A DNA stretch of 64,000 nucleotides. Source: Zeaxanthinibacter enoshimensis (GTDB taxonomy: Bacteria; Bacteroidota; Bacteroidia; Flavobacteriales; Flavobacteriaceae). Of this stretch, positions 42,992 through 52,586 are shown in pieces (within the stretch, counting starts at the first letter, position 1; the number at the start of each line of letters is the position of its first letter). The DNA lies in contig NZ_SNYI01000003.1 of NCBI RefSeq assembly GCF_004362865.1, positions 496,001 to 560,000 of the forward strand, read 5' to 3'. The notes under the pieces were generated by a model, which saw nothing but the letters and a program-made list of their open reading frames with translations, ran no database searches and was not told the origin of the DNA. The translations under genes and the position numbers were made by a program.

Positions 42992-44608
42992 TCAGAGTTC
43001 CTCCCGTTCAATGTAAAAATTAGGATCCCACTGCAGTTCTCCTGTGCCTGGTAATTCTTCTGATTTCCATTCAGCGGAAGGAAATAACCAATACTCTTTT
43101 TCCCCGAGAAAAATTCGGATTGGCATATCAAAACCTTCCACTATATCGGTATAGCGGTACCGGATGTTGTTGCCTTTTAATTCGTACTGTAACACGGGGA
43201 TATCTGTCGTTCTCAGGTATTGATCAAAGAATGCAGAAAGGTCTTTCCCTGTCCTATTGCTGAGGTAGTTCTCTATTTGCTGCGTGGTGACGGTCTGGTG
43301 ATAGAATTCCTCGTTCAGGCCCCTTAAGACAGACCTCCACAGTTCATCGTCTTCCAGTAGCTGCCGGAGCGTGTGCAGCATATTAGCTCCTTTGTAGTAC
43401 ATGTCCCCGGATCCCTCTGCATTTACACCGTAAGGACCGATAATGGGTCTGTCATTCTGTACGTTAGCCCGTGTCCCGACAACATATTCGGCCGCAGCCT
43501 CTTTCCCGTAATGATAGTCCAGGTAGAGATTTTCTGAATAGGCGGTAAAGCTTTCGTGAATCCACATATCAGCGATATCCTTGTAGGTGATATTATTGGC
43601 AAACCACTCGTGTCCGGCTTCGTGGATGATGATAAAATCGAATTTCAATCCCCAGCCGGTACCGGAGAGGTCTCTGCCGAGGTAGCCATTCTTATATTCA
43701 TTCCCGTAAGTCACAGAGCTCTGGTGCTCCATTCCCAGGTAAGGTACCTCTACCAGTTTAAAACTGTCTTCATAAAAAGGGTAGGGGCCAAACCAGTGTT
43801 CAAAGGCGTCGAGCATCATGGGTACCTGCCTGAACTGTTCTTTGGCCTTTTCCTTGTTATACGGAAGGACGTAATAGTCCAGGTCAAGTTTGCCTTTTTC
43901 GCCCTGGTAAGTGTCGCCAAAATGTACATAATCCGCCATATTTACATTTACCCCGTAATTGTTGATAGGGTTGTCTACATACCAGTGGTAGGTTTTCTGC
44001 TCCCCCTTCACCTCGGTTTTACGCAGTCGACCATTACCCACTCCTACCAGTTCTTTGGGAGTGGTAATCCTGATAGCCATGCTATCTACTTCGTCATACA
44101 TATGATCTTTATTGGGCCACCAGACACTGGCACCCAGCCCCTGGTTCGAGGTGGCCACGAAGGGCTTCCCGTTGGCATCTGTCTTCCAGGAGAATCCCCC
44201 GTCCCAGGGAGCCCTCCTGGCTGCCCGGGGTTTTCCTTCAAAGTAAACGGTAAGCTGTTTCAATGCCCCTTTTTCCTGAGGATCTTGCAGGGTTATAAAA
44301 TGGGCATTTCCCCTGGTGTCAACCTCGAGTTCCTTTCCTTCCTGTACCACCCGGGTGATCTTCATCGGGGGCTGCAGGTCGATCTGCAGCCTGTCATTTT
44401 CCTCCAGCACTCTATATTGTACCAGGTTACTCCCCGAGATAAATTTATTTTCAGGGTCTACGGCTACCTGCAGGTCGTAATAATCCAGGTCCCACCAGGC
44501 TCTTTCCGGGGTGATACTGCCCCTCAGGGTATCCTGCATGGTAAATTCCTGGGAATGGCCGGCAGCTGCTATGCTTAAAGCCAGCAGTGCGATGTAAAGT
44601 TTTCTCAT
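42992..44608 (-). CDS. Exported M1-family metallopeptidase
   Basis: 538 residues. Signal peptide ending AAAGHSQ. Aminopeptidase-N type N-terminal beta domain (WWDLDYYDLQVAVDPENKFI), then the zinc site HEAGH at 329-333 with the third ligand Glu352 in DMWIHESF, and exopeptidase/substrate motif GMEHQSSV upstream (family GAMEN variant). Shorter than typical M1 proteins, since the C-terminal helical domain is missing. Its ATG overlaps the stop of the dienelactone hydrolase gene (ATGA), so the two are coupled. Confidence 0.95.
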   Translation of the reverse strand: MRKLYIALLALSIAAAGHSQEFTMQDTLRGSITPERAWWDLDYYDLQVAVDPENKFISGSNLVQYRVLEENDRLQIDLQPPMKITRVVQEGKELEVDTRGNAHFITLQDPQEKGALKQLTVYFEGKPRAARRAPWDGGFSWKTDANGKPFVATSNQGLGASVWWPNKDHMYDEVDSMAIRITTPKELVGVGNGRLRKTEVKGEQKTYHWYVDNPINNYGVNVNMADYVHFGDTYQGEKGKLDLDYYVLPYNKEKAKEQFRQVPMMLDAFEHWFGPYPFYEDSFKLVEVPYLGMEHQSSVTYGNEYKNGYLGRDLSGTGWGLKFDFIIIHEAGHEWFANNITYKDIADMWIHESFTAYSENLYLDYHYGKEAAAEYVVGTRANVQNDRPIIGPYGVNAEGSGDMYYKGANMLHTLRQLLEDDELWRSVLRGLNEEFYHQTVTTQQIENYLSNRTGKDLSAFFDQYLRTTDIPVLQYELKGNNIRYRYTDIVEGFDMPIRIFLGEKEYWLFPSAEWKSEELPGTGELQWDPNFYIEREEL

Positions 44609-45426
44609 TGTAATTTTTCTAACAGCGATTTCCAGGCTGCAACATGTGCCTCTTTGTTTGGTCCGGATGTCTCTTCCGCACCCCTTCTCATAAATGCATG
44701 CCCGGCACCTTCATATATAACGGTTTCATAAACCTTGCCATATTTTTCCATGGCTTCTTTGGTTTCGGGGATGGTTGCATTTACGCGGTTGTCATCGCCC
44801 CCATAAAAGCCGTATACCGGGCACTGTATGGTCTGTAATACAGATTTGTCCTCCGGTGCGGTCCCGTAAAAAACCAAGGCCCTCTCTAATTCCTTGTTGT
44901 TGGTTGCATAGCGAAACGTCTGCGATCCTCCCCAGCAGAATCCCATGACCGACACCGTGCCGGTAGAAGATGGTAATCCTCTTACATGTTGAAAAACTCT
45001 GTCCAGGTCCCTGGTTACCCCGTCCGGATCCAGGTTATATAACGCTTCCCTTGCTTTGTCCGAATTTTCGAAGTCTGTAGTGCGTTCAACACCTTCTACA
45101 GTATTCGAGATGAGATCCGGTGCAATTACCAGGAATCCCTGTGCGGCCAGGGAATCAGCAAAGCTCCGGGCCCAGTCGTTCAACCCCCTGTTCTCGTGGA
45201 TGACGATCACCGCATCTGCGTTATCCTTGCGCTCAGGAAATACCAGGAATGCTTTGAGAACGGAGCCATCTTCCCTTTCCAGGCTTACCCATTCATGATG
45301 GCGGACAGATGCCGACAGTTGGTCAGCCGTTTCTTCCTGCTGGGCCATCACGGTATTCTTCTTCTCTTGCTTGCATCCAAAGACCAGAAATCCGATAAGA
45401 ATAATAAAACTTAGCTTTTTCATCAT
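44605..45426 (-). CDS. Dienelactone hydrolase-family lipoprotein
   Basis: 273 residues. Lipobox ILIGFLVFGCKQ. Alpha/beta hydrolase with a cysteine nucleophile in SVMGFCWGGSQ, Asp in FYGGDDNRVN and His in YEGAGHAFMRRG; the oxyanion region is IHENRGLNDW. Ester or lactone hydrolysis outside the cytoplasm. First gene of a two-gene operon with the M1 peptidase. Confidence 0.95.
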   Translation of the reverse strand: MMKKLSFIILIGFLVFGCKQEKKNTVMAQQEETADQLSASVRHHEWVSLEREDGSVLKAFLVFPERKDNADAVIVIHENRGLNDWARSFADSLAAQGFLVIAPDLISNTVEGVERTTDFENSDKAREALYNLDPDGVTRDLDRVFQHVRGLPSSTGTVSVMGFCWGGSQTFRYATNNKELERALVFYGTAPEDKSVLQTIQCPVYGFYGGDDNRVNATIPETKEAMEKYGKVYETVIYEGAGHAFMRRGAEETSGPNKEAHVAAWKSLLEKLQ

Positions 45427-45498
45427 ATATAGATTTAGTGCCCGGCAGCCATCTTGGCTTTATTCTTTGTCATGTTCCATTCGCTGCCCGGCCCGGGT

Positions 45499-46833
45499 TC
45501 AGTCTCTCATGATCTGGTTGGGGAAGACCACCAGGCTTTCGAATCCATTGGCACCTACTGCTGCAACACCAAAGAAGTAATTGTCGATTACTATGCCTTC
45601 CAGCGTGTGCGAGGTAGCATTGGAAACAGGCCTGCTGTGATCCCAGGTAGGAGAGGTGGTGTCTCTCCAATAGATCTTATACCCGGAAGCTCCTTCCACT
45701 TCGTTCCAGGCCAGCTTTGCCGATGGCTCTACGATCCCGCCTATCTTCACAGTTTCCGGTGCCGGGGGTGCCCAGGCCAGGGACGCCAGGTTTATGGCAT
45801 TTACAGCGGTGAGCTTGGCGGCATAATCAAAATTGACATGTTCCAGCACATCCCCGTAGGCTATCCCGTTCTCTGTCCGTATATCCTGGTGTTGCTGGGT
45901 ATAATTCTCATGGGATTCCATGATCCGGATCCCGGCGAACCCTGCATCGTTAAAAGGTCTGTGATGCCCACCCCGGCCAAACCGATCCAGCCGGTAGATC
46001 ATCGTCGGGTTCATCTCCGGCATAAAACGCCGGGTGGTTTTATGAACATAGCGCGCCAGTTGCCTGGAGATACCGTCTACTTCACCCCCGTAAAACCTGC
46101 GGGCCCTGCGCTCTTCCTCGGTTTCGTTAGGTGGTACAGGTTCAGAAAAGATCCTGAAATCCCTGTTACTCACCACCCCGTCTACCCCGGTTATATTCCC
46201 GATCATATCATTATTGAGGATCCCGATGATCTCCCAGCCTTTCTCTTTAGCGTAGGCGGCTAGGCTCTTTCCACCAAAGAGTCCCTGTTCTTCCCCGGAC
46301 AGACCGACAAAGATGATGCTGCTCTCAAAATCGTATTTAGAAAGGACTCTAGCGGCCTCGATGGTGCCGGCCATACCGCTGGCATTGTCATTGGCCCCGG
46401 GAGACTCCGAGGTGAAGTCCGTGGGGTCGCTTACCCTGCTGTCAATATCCCCGCTCATGATCACGTAACGGTTGGGATATTTCTTCCCGCGTTTAACGGC
46501 TACTACGTTCACCACTTCCACATCTTTTACGATGCGGGCATTGGTGCCTTTCTTTATTAGTTCTTTCTGGTAGAACACTTCCAGGCAACCCTGGCAATCT
46601 GAAGAGATCTGTTCGAACTCGCTTTTGATCCAGCGCCGGGCAGCCCCGATTCCCCTGGTGTCAGATACGGTGTCACTCAGGGTATGCCGGGTTCCGAAGT
46701 TGGCGAGTTTCGCCACATCGTTCCCGATGCGTTCTGCTGATACATTATTGATAATGTCGTAGATGTCTGCCTCTGATTGAGCATAAGTGTGCATTCCAAC
46801 CAGGAGAAATAGGGATAGTATAATTTTTCTCAT
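45499..46833 (-). CDS. Exported M28-family peptidase with C-terminal fibronectin-type domain
   Basis: 444 residues. Signal peptide ending GMHTYAQ. M28 zinc-site motifs: MSGDIDS (the usual first ligand His is replaced by Asp), PGANDNASG, GLSGEEQGLFGG, ILNNDMIGN and ESHENYTQQHQD. Residues about 360-444 look like an Fn3 domain (VEPSAKLAWNEVEGASGYKI, YWRD, NYFFGVAAVGANG). Aminopeptidase-like activity is expected but the His-to-Asp change is worth testing. Confidence 0.93.
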   Translation of the reverse strand: MRKIILSLFLLVGMHTYAQSEADIYDIINNVSAERIGNDVAKLANFGTRHTLSDTVSDTRGIGAARRWIKSEFEQISSDCQGCLEVFYQKELIKKGTNARIVKDVEVVNVVAVKRGKKYPNRYVIMSGDIDSRVSDPTDFTSESPGANDNASGMAGTIEAARVLSKYDFESSIIFVGLSGEEQGLFGGKSLAAYAKEKGWEIIGILNNDMIGNITGVDGVVSNRDFRIFSEPVPPNETEEERRARRFYGGEVDGISRQLARYVHKTTRRFMPEMNPTMIYRLDRFGRGGHHRPFNDAGFAGIRIMESHENYTQQHQDIRTENGIAYGDVLEHVNFDYAAKLTAVNAINLASLAWAPPAPETVKIGGIVEPSAKLAWNEVEGASGYKIYWRDTTSPTWDHSRPVSNATSHTLEGIVIDNYFFGVAAVGANGFESLVVFPNQIMRD

Positions 46834-46925
46834 TCGCTAAAGATAACGAATAATCAAATTCTCCAAAAGAGTGGATTGCAGTACTGATTATAAGGCTAAG
46901 GTTTTGAGATGGCTCCTCTTTCGCT

Positions 46926-49139
46926 TTATGTATTCATTACAAACCTGCTCAGTAAACCACGGACATTCTTTATACTGTCTAAGAAGTACCTCGCCTGGGT
47001 TTTTTGCCTGCCTACTTTGACGGTTACAGCGGAAGGCGGGAGTTCCTGGAACATGAACTCATCGGTCCAGTCGTCTCCAATGGCGAATACAAAATCGTAT
47101 TCTTTTTCTGCAAAAACCCGCATTGTCGCCCGGCCTTTATTCACGTTACTGCTTTTGATCTCCATCACCTTGTTCCCGTTCAGTACGCTGAGGTCATCAT
47201 TTGCTATCAGGCTGCGGAGCACCGTATTGAGTTCTGCTGCCCTCTTCTGTCCAAAGTCGGGGTCCGTTTTGCGGTAATGCCAGGCCAGGGAATAATTTTT
47301 TTCTTCGATAAAACTTCCCGGGGTACGGTCAACAAAGGATTCCAGGACGGGACGGATTTTAGACATCCAGTCTTTCTTTACGTTTTCCAGCATTTTAAAG
47401 TCTTCTCCATCCCTGGAGATCCACACCCCGTGTTCAACGATCATGTTGTACCCTTTAGGCTGGAACCACTTGGAGAAGGTTTCTTTGTCCCTTCCGCTGA
47501 CCAGGTAAAGATCAGTATTCGGGAGTGCATTCAGGGAATCCAGTAAATCGTATAATTCATCATCGGGCCCTGCTTTCTGGGGATCGTTATGGAACCCGGC
47601 CAGGGTTCCGTCATAATCCAGGAACAACAGGCGCCTCTCGGCATCCTGGAAATCGTTCAGTACAATATTCATCAGGTCTACCGATAACCTCCGGGCTACG
47701 TAAGATTTCTCTTTCTGGCCCTGCTCGGTGAGGGATCCCATGAAATCCTTTGCCCAGTTCTCCACGTTGTAACGCTCCAGGCGTTTCTGAAGTACGGCAT
47801 TCCTGGACTTTTGTTCCTCCAGGGGCATGTTTATGGCGCGGTCCAGTGTATCGGCAATCTCTTCAAAATTGTTGGGGTTGATCAGCAGGGCTTCGTTCAT
47901 CTCGTTGGCAGAACCTGCCATTTCACTCAGGATAAGCACACCGCTCCGGTCTGTCCGGGTAGCAATGTACTCTTTGGCAACCAGGTTCATCCCGTCCCTG
48001 ATGGGTGTCAGCCAGGCAATATCGCAGGTCGTATACAGATCAATTAAGTTCTCAAAAGGCATAGAGCGATAGAAATACCAGATGGGGGTCCAGTTCACCG
48101 TAGCGAATTCCCCGTTAATACGGCCTACGAGCTCATCTACCTCTCTTTTAAGTAGTTGGTATTGGGGTACGTTAGAACGGGAAGGTACAGCGAGGATAAT
48201 AAGCCGGACCTTTTCCTTGTACTGGGGATATTTGTTCAGGAAATATTCAAAGGCATTCAGCCTTTTCGCTATCCCTTTGGTATAATCCAGCCGGTCTATG
48301 GAAAGCAGAAACTTAGCATCCGGACTTAGGTTCTTATGGAGATTCAGCCTTTTCTGGAGTTCAGAGAGTTCCTCCTCTTTCCTGTTGGCATGTTTGGCAG
48401 CAGTCTCACTGAACTTTTTATAATCGATGCCCATCGGAAAGGAGTCTACTTCTACCATGCGGTCTTCGTAATAGATATCGTTAAAACTCACTTCCAGGCC
48501 TAATAAACGGCGTACAGAACTGAGAAAGTGCCTTTCGTAATCATAGGTGTGAAAGCCGATGAGATCTGAGCCCAGCAAACCTTCAAGGATCTCTTTCCTC
48601 CAGGGCAGAGTCCGGAATATCTCGTAGGAAGGAAAGGGGATATGCAGGAAGAACCCGATAGAGATATCCGGTAATTGTTCCCGGACCAGCTGGGGCACCA
48701 GCATCAGCTGGTAATCGTGAACCCAGATGGTGTCATCCGGATCCGCTTTTTCAACGATGGCATCCGCAAACTTCTGGTTTACGGCCTGGTAGGACTCCCA
48801 GCTGTCCCACTCAAACTCGGTATACTCCATAAAATAATGGAATAGTGGCCAGATAGTACGGTTACTGAAACCATAGTAGAATCCATCGATATCTTCCTTG
48901 GTCAGCTGTACTTTTGAGGATCCGTGTTCTGCAAGTGCCTGGTCTATTTTGGGTTCCAATTCTTCAGAAATATCTTCCTCGACCAGTCCGCTCCATCCGA
49001 TCCAGAGACTGTCACCGTCAGAATGCACGGATTTCATACCCGTGGCCAGCCCTCCTACACTCGGGATAGCATTAATCGTCCCGTTGCTGATTTCTAACTG
49101 GACGGGGAGTCTGTTTGATATTATGATAGTTTTACCCAT
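46926..49139 (-). CDS. Bifunctional trehalose-6-phosphate synthase/phosphatase
   Basis: 737 residues, an OtsA-OtsB fusion. Residues 1-465 are GT20 trehalose-6-phosphate synthase (SNRLPVQLEISNG, WIGWSG, VHDYQLMLVPQLVRE, SIDRLDYTKGIAKRLNAF). Residues about 495-737 are a HAD phosphatase with LFLDYDGTLAGF (nucleophile Asp about 508) and IGDDWTDEFMF. It turns UDP-glucose plus glucose-6-phosphate into trehalose in the cytoplasm. Divergent from the GH15 gene across 105 nt. Confidence 0.97.
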   Translation of the reverse strand: MGKTIIISNRLPVQLEISNGTINAIPSVGGLATGMKSVHSDGDSLWIGWSGLVEEDISEELEPKIDQALAEHGSSKVQLTKEDIDGFYYGFSNRTIWPLFHYFMEYTEFEWDSWESYQAVNQKFADAIVEKADPDDTIWVHDYQLMLVPQLVREQLPDISIGFFLHIPFPSYEIFRTLPWRKEILEGLLGSDLIGFHTYDYERHFLSSVRRLLGLEVSFNDIYYEDRMVEVDSFPMGIDYKKFSETAAKHANRKEEELSELQKRLNLHKNLSPDAKFLLSIDRLDYTKGIAKRLNAFEYFLNKYPQYKEKVRLIILAVPSRSNVPQYQLLKREVDELVGRINGEFATVNWTPIWYFYRSMPFENLIDLYTTCDIAWLTPIRDGMNLVAKEYIATRTDRSGVLILSEMAGSANEMNEALLINPNNFEEIADTLDRAINMPLEEQKSRNAVLQKRLERYNVENWAKDFMGSLTEQGQKEKSYVARRLSVDLMNIVLNDFQDAERRLLFLDYDGTLAGFHNDPQKAGPDDELYDLLDSLNALPNTDLYLVSGRDKETFSKWFQPKGYNMIVEHGVWISRDGEDFKMLENVKKDWMSKIRPVLESFVDRTPGSFIEEKNYSLAWHYRKTDPDFGQKRAAELNTVLRSLIANDDLSVLNGNKVMEIKSSNVNKGRATMRVFAEKEYDFVFAIGDDWTDEFMFQELPPSAVTVKVGRQKTQARYFLDSIKNVRGLLSRFVMNT

Positions 49140-49244
49140 AAAGCCCTTTATTTTCCGGTGATTCCTTTTGAAATTTCTCTAAATTTCGGTAAAATCAGAG
49201 GTAATAACAATTAATGACACCGATAAAGATAATTTTAAAACGAT

Positions 49245-51047
49245 ATGGACAATCTGGATTATGGAATAATAGGGAATTGCAGGAGTGCGGCACTGGTATC
49301 AAAGACCGGCTCCATAGACTGGTGCTGTTTACCCGAATTTGATTCCTCTTCGGTCTTTGCAAAATTACTGGACGAGGAGATAGGCGGCAGTTTCGAAATC
49401 CTGGTAGGGGACGATTATTCTATCAGCCAGAAATATTTAAAGCGGACGGCTTTACTGATCACCACTTTTTCTAACGGGGAGGACAGTTTCGAAGTATATG
49501 ATTTTATGCCCCGGTACCACAAGGAGGGCGGAGGCTACCATGCACCCCCGGAACTGATCCGGTACTTTATACCGCTCTCAGGGAGACCTAAGTTCAGGGT
49601 GAAATACGATCCCAAACTGGAATATGCCATGGGGGAAACTGAAACTTATGTGAAACGGAATTTTGTGGCCAGCCTGACCTACGGGGAGAAGTTCGATACG
49701 GTTTTTCTCTATACAAGCTTTAACAAGAATGCCGTAATTGAAGGACGGGAGATCGAACTGACAGAAGACGGTTATTTTTCAATGGCTTATAACGAAAAGA
49801 TTTTCAAATCCACGGTTAATTCGGCCTACCTGGATATGGAGCGGACCAAGGTGTACTGGCTCAACTGGAGCAGCCGCACCTCCCGCTATACAGAATATAC
49901 ACAGCAGATCAACCGGAGTGCGATAACCCTCAAGATGCTCAGTTACGACCGGTCGGGGGCTGTATTGGCCGCAGCGACTACGTCCCTGCCCGAAACGATA
50001 GGGGAGGTCCGGAACTGGGATTACCGCTTCTGTTGGATCAGGGATGCTTCCATGGTGGTGAAGGTGGTATCAGATCTGGGTCATAAGAACATTGCCAAAA
50101 GATACCTGAAGTTTATTATCGACCTTATTCCCGATAAGGACGAAAAACTACAGATCATGTACGGGATCAACAAGGAAAAGAAGCTGACCGAAGAGACACT
50201 GGACCATCTCAGTGGTTATAAAGGTTCTAAACCTGTCCGCATCGGGAATGCCGCATATGCGCAGCGACAGAACGATATATACGGAATCCTGATGGACGTG
50301 ATCCACGCACAACTGGTTCGGTTCCAGACCGATATCGAAAACGGGGAGGAATTATGGACCATTACCAAGGGGATCGTATGGATCGTAGGGAAACACTGGC
50401 AGGAGCCCGATAAGGGGATCTGGGAGTTTCGTACGGAGGACCGTCACTTTACCTTCTCCAAGATGTTGTGCTGGGTGGCAGTGGACCGGGCGATAAAGGT
50501 GGCCAGGATCTTTGGCAAGACCCACAAGATCGATAAATGGAAACTGCTTGAACAGGAGATCAGGGCAGACATTCATGAAAATGCCTGGAGTGAGAAGGCC
50601 CAGGCCTTTACGCAGTCCTATGGTTCTGAATTCCTGGATGCCTCGGTTCTGCTGATGGAATCCTACGGGTTTATCGACGCGAAAGATCCCAAATACGTCA
50701 GTACGGTACATGCCGTGGAACGGGAACTCAGCAATGACGGATTGTTATACCGGTACAAGAATGAAGATGATTTTGGACTGCCTTCTTCCTCGTTCACTAT
50801 TTGTACCTTCTGGTTCATCAACAGTTTATTCAAGATCGGCGAAGTGGACAAGGCACGGAAACTCTTCGACCAGTTGCTGGGTTACAGCAACCACCTGGGA
50901 TTGTTCAGCGAAGATATCGATTTTAAGACCAAGAGGCTGTTGGGGAATTTCCCTCAGGCCTACTCGCACCTAGCTTTGATCGAATGCGCTATCAACTTCT
51001 CCAGGAAAGCAAGTGAAGAGCAGGTTCGCGCTAATATGGAAGAATAA
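49245..51047 (+). CDS. Glycoside hydrolase family 15 enzyme (trehalase/glucoamylase-like)
   Basis: 600 residues, no signal peptide, so intracellular. GH15 N-terminal beta domain (YGIIGNCRSAALVSKTGSID, WCCLPEFDSSSVFA) and the (alpha/alpha)6 barrel with NWDYRFCWIRDASM and WEFRTEDRHFTFSK (catalytic acid region). Its place opposite otsAB suggests that it hydrolyses trehalose or an alpha-glucan, which would give a control loop for trehalose (inference). Confidence 0.95.
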   Translation: MDNLDYGIIGNCRSAALVSKTGSIDWCCLPEFDSSSVFAKLLDEEIGGSFEILVGDDYSISQKYLKRTALLITTFSNGEDSFEVYDFMPRYHKEGGGYHAPPELIRYFIPLSGRPKFRVKYDPKLEYAMGETETYVKRNFVASLTYGEKFDTVFLYTSFNKNAVIEGREIELTEDGYFSMAYNEKIFKSTVNSAYLDMERTKVYWLNWSSRTSRYTEYTQQINRSAITLKMLSYDRSGAVLAAATTSLPETIGEVRNWDYRFCWIRDASMVVKVVSDLGHKNIAKRYLKFIIDLIPDKDEKLQIMYGINKEKKLTEETLDHLSGYKGSKPVRIGNAAYAQRQNDIYGILMDVIHAQLVRFQTDIENGEELWTITKGIVWIVGKHWQEPDKGIWEFRTEDRHFTFSKMLCWVAVDRAIKVARIFGKTHKIDKWKLLEQEIRADIHENAWSEKAQAFTQSYGSEFLDASVLLMESYGFIDAKDPKYVSTVHAVERELSNDGLLYRYKNEDDFGLPSSSFTICTFWFINSLFKIGEVDKARKLFDQLLGYSNHLGLFSEDIDFKTKRLLGNFPQAYSHLALIECAINFSRKASEEQVRANMEE

Positions 51048-51052
51048 AAGGA

Positions 51053-52489
51053 TTATTTTCCAAGGAACCCTGATCCGAGGTGTTTAACCCTGTTAAGCAT
51101 ACCTTGCAGGTGCTCTTTCGTAGTAAAAGGATTCATCAGGGTGGTACGCAGGTAAAAGGTACCACCCAGGGTGGTCTGTACGACATAATATTCTCCTGAT
51201 TCCAATAGCTTTTTGCGGATGTCCGAATTCAGTTTATTTAATGTAGCCGCATCACTTTCCCCTGCCACGTAGCGGAAACAAACGATATTAGACATGGGTT
51301 TTACCGCAAGTTCCAGCATAGGCTCAGCGGCAACCATTTCACCAAGGGTATGCCCAAGGTCATAGAGCGTGGTAACAAATTCATCGAATAAGCCTTTCCC
51401 ATAGGTTTTAAGAAGGACAAACCAGTGAAGGCTCATCATATACTTGGTACATTCAAAGGTGCGCTTTGCCAGGTTGTACCAGTCCTCATCAGATGAGTCC
51501 TGCAGCAGGTAATCGGCTTTCTGAACAAAGGTATTGTGCGAGTCGCGTTTATCCCGGAATAATAGGGCAGTAGTGATGGCGGGCATCATCATCATCTTGT
51601 GACCGTCTATAGCGATAGAATCTGATAAATCGGCTCCCTTGAGAAGCTGTCGGTATTTGCCCGAAAACATGGCGGCTCCCCCGTGGGCTCCATCTACATG
51701 GAACCAAAGGTTCTTATCCGCGGCAAAATTCTGCAGGATCTCAAGGTCATCGTAGATCCCGGTTGCCGTGGAGGGTGCGCTGCCTACCAGGGCAAATACC
51801 TGCAGGCCATCTGCCTTTGCCTTATCATACACTTCCTGGAGTAGATTGGTCCGGATTCTGAAATCCTTACCCGCCGGCACTTTCAATATTCCCCTGGTGC
51901 CCAGCCCCATGATCCTGGCTGCACGGTCCACGCAATAGTGTGCTTCTTCAGAGACCATGATCGCCAGGGCGGGCCCGGAACCATTTTCCCATACATTATG
52001 CCCTACTTTCCGCTTCCTCGCGCTGAGCAGTGCGGTAAGTGTGGCAAGAGTTCCCCCGGAGGTTAGGAAACCGGCGGCTTCCCCGGGATATCCCAGGGTT
52101 TCACACAAGGTATCCGTTACCAATCGTTCCATTATTGTGGGTCCTGCACCCATTTCATAGACTCCCATACCATTGTTGAGCAGGGCACTGGCAAGGCCTG
52201 TCAGGCCGGTAAGGGGGACAGGCGGACTTATCTGGTGGCCCATATAGCGGGGGTTATGGAGATGGATGCTGTGCTCCAGTAATTTTTCCGGCCAGGCTCC
52301 GGCTACCCCTTCTTCCAGGTAATTTTTCCAGTATTGCAATTCTTCCGTCGGAGTAGCATGATCGATAACCTTTTCCTTTTCTTCTTGAAAAACTTCCTTT
52401 AAATGGTCGCCCAGCAGGTCGATCAATTGATGTCCTTCCCGGCGAAAATTCTCGGGATCATATGCTTTTTTCAGAAGGCTTGTGCTCAT
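51053..52489 (-). CDS. PLP-dependent (group II) amino acid decarboxylase
   Basis: 478 residues. Aromatic-L-amino-acid/glutamate decarboxylase fold: HLHNPRYMGHQISPP, FLTSGGTLATLTALL, WFHVDGAHGGAAMF, and the Schiff-base lysine in AIDGHKMMMMP (Lys298). The substrate (aspartate, glutamate, tyrosine or diaminobutyrate) cannot be settled by eye. Convergent with the GH15 gene, 5 nt apart. Confidence 0.93.
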   Translation of the reverse strand: MSTSLLKKAYDPENFRREGHQLIDLLGDHLKEVFQEEKEKVIDHATPTEELQYWKNYLEEGVAGAWPEKLLEHSIHLHNPRYMGHQISPPVPLTGLTGLASALLNNGMGVYEMGAGPTIMERLVTDTLCETLGYPGEAAGFLTSGGTLATLTALLSARKRKVGHNVWENGSGPALAIMVSEEAHYCVDRAARIMGLGTRGILKVPAGKDFRIRTNLLQEVYDKAKADGLQVFALVGSAPSTATGIYDDLEILQNFAADKNLWFHVDGAHGGAAMFSGKYRQLLKGADLSDSIAIDGHKMMMMPAITTALLFRDKRDSHNTFVQKADYLLQDSSDEDWYNLAKRTFECTKYMMSLHWFVLLKTYGKGLFDEFVTTLYDLGHTLGEMVAAEPMLELAVKPMSNIVCFRYVAGESDAATLNKLNSDIRKKLLESGEYYVVQTTLGGTFYLRTTLMNPFTTKEHLQGMLNRVKHLGSGFLGK

Positions 52490-52533
52490 AGGTATTCCCA
52501 GTTAAGACATGGCTGACAAGATACGGCAGCGGC

Positions 52534-52561
52534 ATAAAAAAACCGCCTGTGAAAAGCGGTT
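52534..52561 (-). terminator. Terminator of the beta-oxidation operon
   Basis: On the minus strand AACCGC-N9-GCGGTT followed by TTTTTTTATG. Confidence 0.8.
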
Positions 52562-52586
52562 CTTGATAAATACCGTGAATAAGTAA

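Noticed and set aside
43556-44578. A 340-codon plus-strand open frame
   Set aside because: Antisense to the M1 peptidase gene, whose zinc site and signal peptide are clear; the antisense product has no recognisable pattern.
45454-46263. A 269-codon plus-strand open frame
   Set aside because: Antisense shadow of the M28 peptidase gene.
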